The notes: generated by a model not told the origin, from the letters alone. Shown: positions 1-6,080, counted from the stretch's first letter. The stretch: 10,443 bases of DNA from Flavobacteriales bacterium (GCA_947462695.1 CANHQC010000046.1:1-10443); one strand, 5' to 3'. Program-made: numbers and translations.

Positions 1-245
1 ACGCTTGAATACAAGGCAATGTTATCTGCCTCTGTTCCACCAGATGTAAATAAAATCTCAGCAGGAGTGCACGATAAATGCTTTGCAACTAATCTTCTAG
101 CGGTTTCTATCAATGCTTTAGTTTGACGACCGTAAAAATGAGTGGAGGAGGGATTTCCAAATCCTTCAGAGAGTATTGGAAGCATGGCCTCAACAACCTC
201 AGGAGCAATTGGTGTTGTCGCCGCATTATCCAGATAGACACGCAT
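1..245 (-). CDS. Cysteine desulfurase, N-terminal part (partial, runs off the left edge)
   Basis: The first 81 residues of a class V aminotransferase-fold, PLP-dependent enzyme of the IscS/NifS group, which takes sulfur from L-cysteine to form an enzyme persulfide for Fe-S cluster and thio-cofactor synthesis in the cytoplasm. Visible landmarks, in order, are VYLDNAATTP at the N-terminus, GNPSSTHFYGR around residues 28-38, and FTSGGTEADN around residues 67-76. These are the usual opening motifs of the family; the last lies in the cofactor-phosphate region. The PLP lysine and catalytic cysteine loop lie outside the window, so activity and subtype (IscS, NifS or a specialised paralogue) cannot be decided. 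The ATG at 243-245 begins directly before the conserved YLDNAATT motif, as expected. No Shine-Dalgarno is visible. Its product could supply clusters to the Fe-S-type regulator encoded at 1140-1829, but that link is inference. Confidence 0.93.
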   Translation of the reverse strand, partial: MRVYLDNAATTPIAPEVVEAMLPILSEGFGNPSSTHFYGRQTKALIETARRLVAKHLSCTPAEILFTSGGTEADNIALYSS

Positions 246-317
246 AGAATAATTTTTCGCTAAAGATACGTAATCCTTTTTTTTGAAGGTAATGAAAAAG
301 ATGAAGTAAAACAAAAA

Positions 318-337
318 GAGCGGCCAATTGGCCGCTC
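318..337 (-). terminator. Rho-independent terminator of the coiled-coil gene
   Basis: A perfect 20-base palindrome, GAGCGGCCAATTGGCCGCTC, folds into an 8-bp GC-rich stem with an AATT loop. On the minus strand it is followed directly by a TTTTTGTTTT tract, the classical intrinsic terminator layout. It begins 17 bases after the stop codon of the minus-strand gene at 355-738 and isolates it from the cysteine desulfurase gene downstream, which therefore needs its own promoter in 246-317. Confidence 0.9.
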
Positions 338-354
338 ACTCGAACTATACAAAA

Positions 355-738
355 CTACATCCACTTAGATGTAAATCGATTAAATTCTCCTCGAATTTCA
401 TTGAAGTTCTGTTCAAATGTTTCTACCAAGTCCTGTTCCTTCTCATGGTAAGCCATTTTCCGGCGATCGACTGCTACTGGATTTCGATTGATTTCATTTA
501 AAAGCTCCTCCTCATTCAATTTAACTGCATGAGCAATATTGTCAATGTTATCGCGCTGAATGATGAATTGGTTTTGGAAATGTTCAACTTTTGATAATAC
601 TTCACCTGAATTATTTTTAGCTGCGATCTCCTCTAATCGATTCCGTAGGATCTTGATCTCATCTTTGTAAAAATCCAACTTTTTCATCCAGTTGGTATTC
701 TCTTCGTGTTGTGTGTAAATTGATTCTTTTGTATTCAT
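355..738 (-). CDS. Small cytoplasmic coiled-coil protein of unknown function
   Basis: A 127-residue, highly charged protein with no signal peptide, membrane segment or cysteine. Residues about 18-42 (MKKLDFYKDEIKILRNRLEE) and about 46-80 have the hydrophobic heptad spacing of coiled coils, and the remainder is also predicted helical by eye, ending in FNRFTSKWM. It resembles short hypothetical proteins I associate with Bacteroidota genomes, but I know no assigned function and do not propose one. The start ATG at 736-738 is the first possible one. The gene is monocistronic: a strong terminator follows, and its upstream region carries a weak Bacteroidota-type promoter and an FNR-type box about 80 bases before the ATG, so oxygen- or redox-linked control is possible. 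A structural or stress-related role would fit but is only a guess. Confidence 0.8.
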   Translation of the reverse strand: MNTKESIYTQHEENTNWMKKLDFYKDEIKILRNRLEEIAAKNNSGEVLSKVEHFQNQFIIQRDNIDNIAHAVKLNEEELLNEINRNPVAVDRRKMAYHEKEQDLVETFEQNFNEIRGEFNRFTSKWM

Positions 739-763
739 GTCCGATGAATTTAGTTGCTTTTAA

Positions 764-794
764 CAAAGGTCTTTGATTTAGGGCTTAAAAAACA
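764..794 (-). promoter_or_regulatory. Weak candidate promoter of the coiled-coil gene
   Basis: Minus-strand GACCTTTG (771-764) matches seven of eight positions of the Bacteroidota -7 consensus TAnnTTTG, with TGTT 19 bases upstream as a poor -33 element. It lies 26 bases before the ATG. If used, the FNR-type box at 814-831 would be centred roughly 65 bases upstream of transcription start, a position typical of class I activation. Confidence 0.3.
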
Positions 795-813
795 TGACAT
801 GCGTCAGGGGGAA

Positions 814-831
814 GATTGATACTCGTCAATC
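814..831. promoter_or_regulatory. FNR-type operator candidate
   Basis: GATTGA-tactcg-TCAATC is a perfect 6+6 inverted repeat. Read as a Crp/Fnr-family site its core is TTGAT-ACTC-GTCAA (816-829), nine of ten matches to the classical FNR box TTGAT-N4-ATCAA. It sits between the coiled-coil gene and the Crp/Fnr gene at 1140, whose product has FNR-like cysteines, so it could serve that regulator. The binding protein and the regulated gene are inference. Confidence 0.55.
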
Positions 832-922
832 ATGCGCAGTTAAATGGAAGTCAAACGTATTTCATGAGTATCAGAGTCCCATAAATTTCAACGATTAGAA
901 AAAGCAGAATGCAAAAAAAATG

Positions 923-934
923 ACCAGATCTGGT
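923..934. repeat. 12-bp perfect palindrome upstream of the Crp/Fnr gene
   Basis: ACCAGATCTGGT is fully self-complementary and is followed at once by TTGATTG, which overlaps the -33 region of a candidate promoter (938-968). It could be an operator for a dimeric repressor or activator; no family can be named from the sequence. Confidence 0.4.
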
Positions 935-937
935 TGA

Positions 938-968
938 TTGAAATTAGACACCCCATTATATAACTTGG
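938..968 (+). promoter_or_regulatory. Candidate distal promoter of the Crp/Fnr gene
   Basis: TTGA (938-941), 19 bases, then TAACTTGG (961-968), seven of eight to the Bacteroidota -7 consensus. It would give a leader of about 165 bases ending in the 1100-1118 hairpin. Less good than the proximal candidate in distance to the gene, but better at its -33. Confidence 0.3.
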
Positions 969-1059
969 AGAGGAAGAAGTTTAATACAGATTAATTCCGT
1001 CTTGGAAATTCATTTTTTCAACTAGTGTTAAAACAGATTTTTTCTAAACGTTAAAGTCA

Positions 1060-1090
1060 TTTACTATTGAATTGAAAAATAACAACTTTG
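1060..1090 (+). promoter_or_regulatory. Candidate proximal promoter of the Crp/Fnr gene
   Basis: TTTA (1060-1063), 19 bases, then CAACTTTG (1083-1090), seven of eight to TAnnTTTG. Transcription would start near 1097, directly before the hairpin at 1100-1118, leaving a leader of about 40 bases. Confidence 0.45.
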
Positions 1091-1099
1091 TGCACTTAC

Positions 1100-1118
1100 C
1101 TAAAAATTCTATTTTTAG
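1100..1118 (+). promoter_or_regulatory. Leader hairpin before the Crp/Fnr start
   Basis: CTAAAAAT-tct-ATTTTTAG is a perfect 8-bp stem with a 3-base loop. It is followed by AGGAG (1120-1124), an unusually good Shine-Dalgarno for this genome, though 15 bases from the ATG at 1140. With transcription starting near 1097 the hairpin would be the extreme 5' end of the mRNA, a place where stems protect from decay. An effect on translation is also possible. Confidence 0.4.
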
Positions 1119-1139
1119 CAGGAGAATACAATTAAGGCT

Positions 1140-1829
1140 ATGCTTGATAAATCCCATAAACACGTTTCTTGCGCTACTTGTGGTGCCCGAAAAAGTTCCT
1201 TGTTTGGAAGTTTTTGTGACCATGAGGTGTCGAGTGCTGATGCTGTGAAGGCCTGTTCATACTACAAAAAGAATCAACCACTTTTTATTGAAGGTTCATT
1301 CCCTAGGGGAGTTTATTGCCTCAATCAAGGTAAAGTAAAGGTGTTTGCTCGAGGAGATGAAGGCAAAGAACAAATTATACACATTGCCAAAGAAGGTGAT
1401 ATTATCGGGTTTCGAGCCATGTTTAGTGGAGATCCCTACCGGGTTTCAGCATCCACATTAGAAGAATGCAATATTTGTTTCATCGCTAAAGAGGAATTCC
1501 TCGACATGATTGATAAGAATACGTCTTTGCGTAATGGAATTATTAAAGAATTAAGCAAGGAACTGGGTGATCAGGCCTTGTTCATAACAAATATGGCTCA
1601 GAAATCTGTTCGCGAACGTCTTGCATTCGCTATGTTGCTTTTAGGTGATATTTATGGCGACGAACCAATCAATTTGACGCGTGAAGACATGGCGAATTTT
1701 GTTGGTACAGCAACAGAAACCTTAATTCGCCTTTTGAAAGATTTCAAAGAGGAAGGAGTAATTGAAATTCATACGCGTAAACTTGAAATTGTAGATAAAG
1801 AGCGTTTGGTTAAGATTTCTGGTAAATAG
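1140..1829 (+). CDS. Crp/Fnr-family regulator with FNR-like cysteines
   Basis: A 229-residue cytoplasmic transcription factor. Residues about 40-125 form the cyclic-nucleotide-binding-type beta-roll, about 126-155 the dimer helix, and about 165-225 a winged helix-turn-helix. The recognition helix reads TATETLIRLLKDF, keeping the Glu and Arg of the E-x3-R pair that contacts DNA in CRP and FNR. The N-terminus has C11-x2-C14 and C26, and C113 in LEECNICFIA aligns with the fourth cluster ligand of E. coli FNR (C122 in LETSMVCEIP). Three N-terminal cysteines plus one in the roll is the FNR 4Fe-4S pattern, but the third gap is longer (11 residues against 5), and C39 and C110 are extra candidates. 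An oxygen- or NO-sensing Fe-S regulator is therefore likely but unproven. The ATG is fixed by an in-frame TAG at 1116-1118. It converges with the gene at 1881-2324. Confidence 0.9.
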   Translation: MLDKSHKHVSCATCGARKSSLFGSFCDHEVSSADAVKACSYYKKNQPLFIEGSFPRGVYCLNQGKVKVFARGDEGKEQIIHIAKEGDIIGFRAMFSGDPYRVSASTLEECNICFIAKEEFLDMIDKNTSLRNGIIKELSKELGDQALFITNMAQKSVRERLAFAMLLLGDIYGDEPINLTREDMANFVGTATETLIRLLKDFKEEGVIEIHTRKLEIVDKERLVKISGK

Positions 1830-1832
1830 TGA

Positions 1833-1849
1833 TTTTACCCCCGGTAAAA
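1833..1849 (+). terminator. Weak hairpin between convergent genes
   Basis: TTTTACC-CCC-GGTAAAA, a 7-bp stem starting four bases after the Crp/Fnr stop codon. On the plus strand it is followed by AAATCCTTTGTTTT, only a diluted T tract, so termination is uncertain. It could also end transcripts of the minus-strand gene at 1881-2324. Confidence 0.45.
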
Positions 1850-1880
1850 AAATCCTTTGTTTTCACATGCTTCCATACCA

Positions 1881-2324
1881 TTAGTTTATTGAGATAATGG
1901 TGTAATTATGCGTGTTGAATTCAAAGGATTCTCCTGCTTTTTTGGTTTTTAGTACCTCGTAAAAAGGTGAGTCAAGAGAAATCCCGATTAACCTGCCTTT
2001 TTCCAAATTGATAGGAGGAAAAGTATGACCAATAAAGAAGTTAAATTGGTTCGTTTCGACAATGCTACCAGGCTGTATGCTCTCATGTGGTCCGCAATCT
2101 ACGCGCTGAAGAAATTTCAACTCATTTTTGCTTTTTTCAAGTTGCGTTTTATATAGCATCAGTAATTCGCTCGACTCTTGTTGATGTGATAAATCCTCCG
2201 GGTCAATTGTATCATTGTCATCAATGTCAATATCGCCCAAAATTACTCCTACACGTTCTGTGAGTTCTTGCACTTTTCCTTGCTGAATTCCAATCAGTGT
2301 TTCCTTGATTTTCTCCTTGTTCAT
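1881..2324 (-). CDS. GreA/GreB-like protein (transcription factor fold, role unproven)
   Basis: A 147-residue cytoplasmic protein with two parts. Residues 1-80 are helical and include a strongly acidic loop (DIDIDDNDTIDPED, about 31-44) between two helices. Residues about 85-147 match the FKBP-like C-terminal domain of GreA/GreB: GSIVETNQFNFFIG, then ISLDSPFYEVLKTKKAGESF, then YTIISIN. GreA-type factors bind the RNA polymerase secondary channel and stimulate transcript cleavage through acidic residues at a coiled-coil tip; the acidic loop here lies where such a tip would be. The family is common in Bacteroidota and, as I remember, is often mislabelled 3-oxoacyl-ACP synthase in annotations; nothing here resembles a ketosynthase. 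The C-terminal domain is divergent from true GreA, so a related polymerase-binding or other role is possible. The ATG at 2322-2324 is 5 bases after the stop of the coding remnant upstream. Confidence 0.7.
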   Translation of the reverse strand: MNKEKIKETLIGIQQGKVQELTERVGVILGDIDIDDNDTIDPEDLSHQQESSELLMLYKTQLEKSKNELKFLQRVDCGPHESIQPGSIVETNQFNFFIGHTFPPINLEKGRLIGISLDSPFYEVLKTKKAGESFEFNTHNYTIISIN

Positions 2325-2329
2325 CGTAT

Positions 2330-2461
2330 TTATCTAATCGTTTTGCTGCCGAAGCTGTTCTGTACATCCATTAATCCCTCTTCATGCGCTTTGTTGTGGT
2401 GCTCATTAAAAGGAACTTTTCCATTAACGAATTCCTAGATTTCATCCCAAATGATAACTAC
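2330..2461 (-). pseudogene. Possible remnant of a gene C-terminus, interrupted by an in-frame stop
   Basis: On the minus strand, one frame reads VVIIWDEI, then TAG (2437-2435), then 34 residues including NEHHNKAHEEGLMDVQNSF and ending SKTIR before TAA (2332-2330). The amino-acid composition is that of real protein rather than AT-rich noise. The only ATG after the TAG would give 13 residues. It may be the tail of a decayed gene that once preceded the GreA-like gene in an operon. I do not recognise the parent family. It is short, so chance cannot be excluded. Confidence 0.3.
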
Positions 2462-2481
2462 TCACTCCGACTCACTCCGAC
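2460..2481. repeat. 10-bp tandem repeat, 2.2 copies
   Basis: CTCACTCCGA occurs twice in a row (2461-2480), and the match extends one base each side. It lies at the upstream edge of the possible gene remnant and may mark a slippage duplication. The rest of the 265-base gap between the genes at 1881-2324 and 2590-3834 shows no other gene; no clear terminator follows the propeller gene. Confidence 0.6.
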
Positions 2482-2589
2482 ACTGTCTTCAGGTTAAATG
2501 CACTCGTATTCAATAAAACAAAGGAAATACATTGACCATAAAAATCAAATGATGGAAACCAATTCAAAACATGATAAAAGTCATCGGTT

Positions 2590-3834
2590 CTAATGAATAA
2601 CCTGCACTAATTTTTTGATGCGGTCTCGATCACTTAGCCACTCAACGAGAACCAGTGATGAGTGCAGTATAGGAAATTCAATATTCGATTGGCCAGGTTC
2701 AAGGTTGCTTGACCAAATCAACTCTCCTGTTAAACTGTGCATTCGAATTTCAGTGAAGTTATCCTTGAAATTCCAGTTTAATTTTGATCCAACGTTAATC
2801 GGATTGGGATAAACGTGAACTGCAGATTTTTCAACTTCATCGATGGAGGCTTGACTTGTCCAAAGTTTGACGAGACCAAAATTGTTCGTTCCTATCCAAA
2901 TCACTTGATTCGAATCTCGTGTGCAAGATAGGACGTGATTGTCGGGAAGGGGGGAGTTGTCTGTGTTGTAATGAAACCAATCAGAATTGTTCTCACGTAA
3001 AACAAATCCATCTTGATGGGTGCCGATCAAAAAATTGTCATTTCCATCAAGTTCAAATGCTGTAATGCTGTTACTGGGTAAGGGTGAATTAAGTACGTTG
3101 AACGATAACCACGTTTGATTGCCATTATCGGTAAATATACCTTGAGCAGTGCTTCCAAACCACGGTCGATTCAGTTGATCGAGTTGAACTGAAATAACTG
3201 AATTATCTGGAACACCTGAACTTAAAAGTGTATAGTTCGTGATCACTTGATTCGATAAATAGATCAATCCGCCATTTATTGTTCCAACATATTGCGTAGC
3301 TGGTGTGCATGCAATTGAGGTAATGTTATTGGATAATAATCCAGCATTTGCACTATTCCACGTTGTCCAATTTCCTTGATCGAGGCAAGCGAATCCTTCA
3401 ACGGTTCCGACCCACATGCGCTGCTGTTGATCAATGGTAATGGTGCGAATAAAATTGTCTGGAATAGCGCTATTCGACGTGTTGATGGATAGCCAGTTTA
3501 CTCCGTCAAATTTGTAGATGCCATTAAGCGTTGTTCCAATATACAGGTTGTTTGAATTATCCACTGCAAGTGCGCGAATGTAATTGTCCGCCAATGGCGA
3601 GTTGGAACTAGAGTATACTTGCCAGTTTTCCCCATCAAATTGAGCCAGACCATTATCTGTTCCTACCCATAAATGATTTTGATGATCAACTAAAAGGCAG
3701 CGTATAGTGTTGTTTGGTAAAGCCGAATTGACATCATTAAAAACAGCCCAGTTTGCTTGCCCGAATGACAAAAAAAAACTTCCGCAACTTAAAAGAAGCG
3801 GAAGCCATATTTTTATGTTTTTGTGAAATGTCAC
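2590..3834 (-). CDS. Secreted seven-repeat beta-propeller protein with T9SS sorting domain
   Basis: A 414-residue exported protein. Residues 1-26 are a signal peptide (basic start, then WLPLLLSCGSFFLSFG, cleavage probably near FGQA). Residues about 30-330 hold seven repeats of about 42 residues built on NSPLPDN-x-I-(R/T)-x3-hD-x4-hWhGT-x2-G, the two-component-regulator-propeller type (Reg_prop), enough for one seven-bladed propeller. In sensor kinases such propellers form the periplasmic ligand-sensing half; here no kinase or membrane part follows. Residues 339-414 (VHVYPNPINVGSKLNW onward) are a type A T9SS sorting domain, predicting passage through the outer membrane and surface attachment or release. 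The start codon is GTG (3834-3832); no ATG exists in frame before the signal sequence. It begins 2 bases after the stop of the lysyl-oxidase gene, so the two are almost surely co-transcribed and probably translationally coupled. Ligand unknown. Confidence 0.88.
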   Translation of the reverse strand: MTFHKNIKIWLPLLLSCGSFFLSFGQANWAVFNDVNSALPNNTIRCLLVDHQNHLWVGTDNGLAQFDGENWQVYSSSNSPLADNYIRALAVDNSNNLYIGTTLNGIYKFDGVNWLSINTSNSAIPDNFIRTITIDQQQRMWVGTVEGFACLDQGNWTTWNSANAGLLSNNITSIACTPATQYVGTINGGLIYLSNQVITNYTLLSSGVPDNSVISVQLDQLNRPWFGSTAQGIFTDNGNQTWLSFNVLNSPLPSNSITAFELDGNDNFLIGTHQDGFVLRENNSDWFHYNTDNSPLPDNHVLSCTRDSNQVIWIGTNNFGLVKLWTSQASIDEVEKSAVHVYPNPINVGSKLNWNFKDNFTEIRMHSLTGELIWSSNLEPGQSNIEFPILHSSLVLVEWLSDRDRIKKLVQVIH

Positions 3835-3836
3835 CT

Positions 3837-5948
3837 TTATTCAATCACTACGCGAGTCGGGTATTTTTTACCTTCGTAAATCATGTTAAAAATATACATT
3901 CCTTTTGCTAAATCGCTAGTTCTTATTTCGACTGTGTTTTTACCTTCTTGGAATTCCAATTGAGATGTCCAAACTTGAGCCCCAACAAGATTAATCAACT
4001 CGGCTTGCATGTTGCCATTAGACTGGGTACTAAAGCTTACTTGAAACTCACCATTGGATGGATTAGGAGACAAGTTGATGGATTGCTTAAACGGAATGTT
4101 TTCCGCAATAGAAGCGCAGTTACTCACAACCGCTTCGACAGCAGTCATTGCACTAGAACAAGTGCTATTTGCGGTGTGAATTTCCCAATCGTAAAAGTAG
4201 TAGTAATATGATGCACCAGCTGAAGCGCCAATGATGGATAATACATTTTGTAAATCATATGGATAGGTAGCACTGTTGTTGTTTCGATACAAACCACCAC
4301 CGGTATTAATGTTTCGTCCAACTAAACGTAAGTTGTTAGCTACGGGCACATTAAAATCAAGTTCTACACGACTCGTTCCAGCCGGTACAGTTGCATTCAA
4401 CGTTTCGAGAACAACACCATTTTCATCTTGCAATTCGACAATAAAACTTCCAGCGGTTTGTGCGTAGACAAGCACAGATGAAAGTGTAAACGCTTCGTAA
4501 CTATTAAAGATTTCGTATTGGTCTGAATTCACAAATCCACCACCTCCAATACCGTTCGAATGTGGTTCTGCATTTACAGAATCAGCATAAACATCTGTGT
4601 TTTGAACGTAGTAGGTTGTTGAGCTTGTCAAGTTTGGCGTTGTAAATGTGTTGCCAGACCATAAAAAATTTCCGTTGGCGTCGTACCAGTATAAATCTCC
4701 TGAACCAGATGCTGTAAGATCCATTGATCCGGATAAACAAACAGTATCACCTGTTACAATTGGTGCATTTGGTATGACACTATTTACTTCAAAGGGTAAA
4801 GAAGTGGTTGTCCCACAATAATTGGTAACCTGAACGGTGTAAGAACCTGGTTGCGAAATTGTAATGTTTTGTGTGGTTTCACCTGTTGACCATAAATAAG
4901 TCGTTCCAGCTGTTGCTGTCAGTTCCAAAGTTTGACCTGAACATAGGTTATTCGAATTGGATGCAGATATTGTAGGTAATTGACCTGATCCTGCCGGTTG
5001 CTGAAGTGTCAATGTTACAGGTACGGCAGTGTAATTGTTTGTTTCGTCTTCCTCAAGGAAAATATTGTTCTTATCCACTTCCATCACAATGTAGTAGTTC
5101 CCATTGCAGGTGTTTGGTGGGATGTTGATCCACATACCGTCAAGGTGTTTTCCATAGACATCTGTCCAACCAGAAGAAATCCCTTGTTCAATAACAGAAC
5201 AGTTGTAGTTACCTCCACCAAGATTCCAATTGGGGAAATCAACATTGAGCATCGTTGAACCACTTAAGTACATTGTATTAACATCTCGGCAATGACCGTC
5301 ATATGTACTACCAGTTGTACCACATTGACCGTAATCCATCAAACAAAAACCAATTTTCGCTCCGGTTCCAACAATGGGCCAATTTAACGGATTTGGATCT
5401 GATGTTTGAATTCGAAGGGTCATAACAGCCCAGTCATCCACGTGATTGTGACCGTGGGCTGGATGGTAAGTAACACTTCCAGCATATTGATCTACGTATG
5501 ACATTGCATTGCCATTTTTTTGATAAATACGCTGTGTAATTAATTGCTTCGGATTAGGGTAGCCGTTTGGACATGCAAAAGCTCCTGTCGCATTGACATT
5601 AAAAACGGTGTCGTTTCCACATAGAAATGTACGTTTCCCGTTGTTATCCTGTCCACGAACGGTAAATGAACCATGACCAATATTTGGCGTTGAACCTGTA
5701 ACTCTAAGTCGACCATTGTCCGGACCTTGACCTGTATAATTTGTACCGGCATTGGTTTGCGGATACTCTGTCCAGCCATTGTTAGAAATTCCTTTCCATG
5801 AAGCAGTTATATCTGGTAACAACAAACAGTTAGAGGAACCATCTTCACACACACAAGAAGTGGCGTTTGTAGTCGTACATTGTGCGTATGATTCAGTATT
5901 TCCGAAAAGTAAAGAAGCGGAAATTACCACACGTAAAAATTGTTTCAT
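3837..5948 (-). CDS. Secreted lysyl-oxidase-domain protein with Ig-like and T9SS sorting domains
   Basis: A 703-residue exported protein. Residues 1-22 are a signal peptide (MKQFLRVVISASLLFGNTES, cleavage near YAQ). Residues about 42-313 form a lysyl oxidase domain: GRLRVTGSTPNIGHG, the copper motif HPAHGHNH (H162, H165, H167, H169, same H-x2-H-x-H-x-H spacing as the animal motif), K198 in AKIGFCLMD and Y265 in TDVYGKHLDGMWI, which align with the lysine and tyrosine that make the lysine-tyrosylquinone cofactor in animal LOX, and LEEDETNNY at the end. Such enzymes oxidise primary amines, e.g. lysine side chains, to aldehydes with release of ammonia and hydrogen peroxide. Two Ig-like domains follow (about 324-390 and 393-455), then an unassigned beta-rich region, then a type A T9SS sorting domain (624-703, SPNPSNGEF). 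The ATG at 5948 opens the signal peptide; a 23-residue upstream extension to 6017 is in frame but unlikely. First gene of a pair with the propeller gene. Confidence 0.9.
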   Translation of the reverse strand: MKQFLRVVISASLLFGNTESYAQCTTTNATSCVCEDGSSNCLLLPDITASWKGISNNGWTEYPQTNAGTNYTGQGPDNGRLRVTGSTPNIGHGSFTVRGQDNNGKRTFLCGNDTVFNVNATGAFACPNGYPNPKQLITQRIYQKNGNAMSYVDQYAGSVTYHPAHGHNHVDDWAVMTLRIQTSDPNPLNWPIVGTGAKIGFCLMDYGQCGTTGSTYDGHCRDVNTMYLSGSTMLNVDFPNWNLGGGNYNCSVIEQGISSGWTDVYGKHLDGMWINIPPNTCNGNYYIVMEVDKNNIFLEEDETNNYTAVPVTLTLQQPAGSGQLPTISASNSNNLCSGQTLELTATAGTTYLWSTGETTQNITISQPGSYTVQVTNYCGTTTSLPFEVNSVIPNAPIVTGDTVCLSGSMDLTASGSGDLYWYDANGNFLWSGNTFTTPNLTSSTTYYVQNTDVYADSVNAEPHSNGIGGGGFVNSDQYEIFNSYEAFTLSSVLVYAQTAGSFIVELQDENGVVLETLNATVPAGTSRVELDFNVPVANNLRLVGRNINTGGGLYRNNNSATYPYDLQNVLSIIGASAGASYYYYFYDWEIHTANSTCSSAMTAVEAVVSNCASIAENIPFKQSINLSPNPSNGEFQVSFSTQSNGNMQAELINLVGAQVWTSQLEFQEGKNTVEIRTSDLAKGMYIFNMIYEGKKYPTRVVIE

Positions 5949-6026
5949 ATAAGTAGTTTTAGCGATGCAATATAAGTAAAAAATAGAAGACATACGGATC
6001 TGATTTTTATTTTCCAATTCTGTTTG

Positions 6027-6061
6027 AATATCGAACGTAACATAGGTTACAGCGCGATATT
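6027..6061. promoter_or_regulatory. Nested 35-bp dyad, Crp/Fnr-like operator candidate
   Basis: An inner perfect inverted repeat GTAAC-ATAG-GTTAC (6037-6050) has the 5-N4-5 layout of Crp/Fnr-family sites. It is flanked by a second, outer inverted repeat, AATATCG (6027-6033) and CGATATT (6055-6061). The dyad ends 11 bases before the TATCTTTG promoter element of the operon that encodes a Crp/Fnr regulator (6466-7116), which suggests autoregulation. It also lies about 80-115 bases upstream of the lysyl-oxidase start on the other strand and could act on both units. Confidence 0.55.
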
Positions 6062-6072
6062 AGGTGTTCAAC

Positions 6073-6080
6073 TATCTTTG
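6073..6080 (+). promoter_or_regulatory. Promoter -7 element of the DUF983-Crp operon
   Basis: TATCTTTG is a perfect match to the Bacteroidota -7 consensus TAnnTTTG, 18 bases before the ATG at 6099. The -33 region falls in the right half of the dyad and has no good TTTG, as is common for activator-dependent promoters. Confidence 0.65.

Larger units (their letters stand above)
739..1139. other. 401-base divergent intergenic region
   Basis: No convincing gene in any frame; the longest open stretches are short and lack coding character. It separates the minus-strand coiled-coil gene from the plus-strand Crp/Fnr gene. Its contents are an FNR-type inverted repeat (814-831), a 12-bp palindrome (923-934), two candidate promoters for the plus-strand gene, one weak promoter for the minus-strand gene, and a hairpin in the leader of the regulator (1100-1118). 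The length is generous for a compact bacterial genome, so an unrecognised small RNA is possible, but no terminator supports one. Confidence 0.7.

Noticed and set aside
2465..2590. Open minus-strand frame after the propeller gene
   Set aside because: No start codon, rich in Phe/Leu/Ser as expected from AT-rich noncoding DNA; treated as 3' untranslated sequence.
2615..2812. 65-codon plus-strand frame inside the propeller gene
   Set aside because: Antisense shadow of the T9SS sorting domain; no coding character.
3784..3786. Lipoprotein cysteine (LLSC) in the propeller signal peptide
   Set aside because: The hydrophobic run continues past the cysteine to SFGQA, and T9SS cargo normally uses signal peptidase I.
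3948..5952. Open frames on the plus strand and a 79-residue minus frame inside the lysyl-oxidase gene
   Set aside because: They are antisense or out-of-frame shadows of a gene with clear domains; their translations have no recognisable motifs.
5949..6017. 23-residue extension of the lysyl-oxidase protein
   Set aside because: It would place 23 residues before a well-formed signal peptide; the ATG at 5948 fits export.
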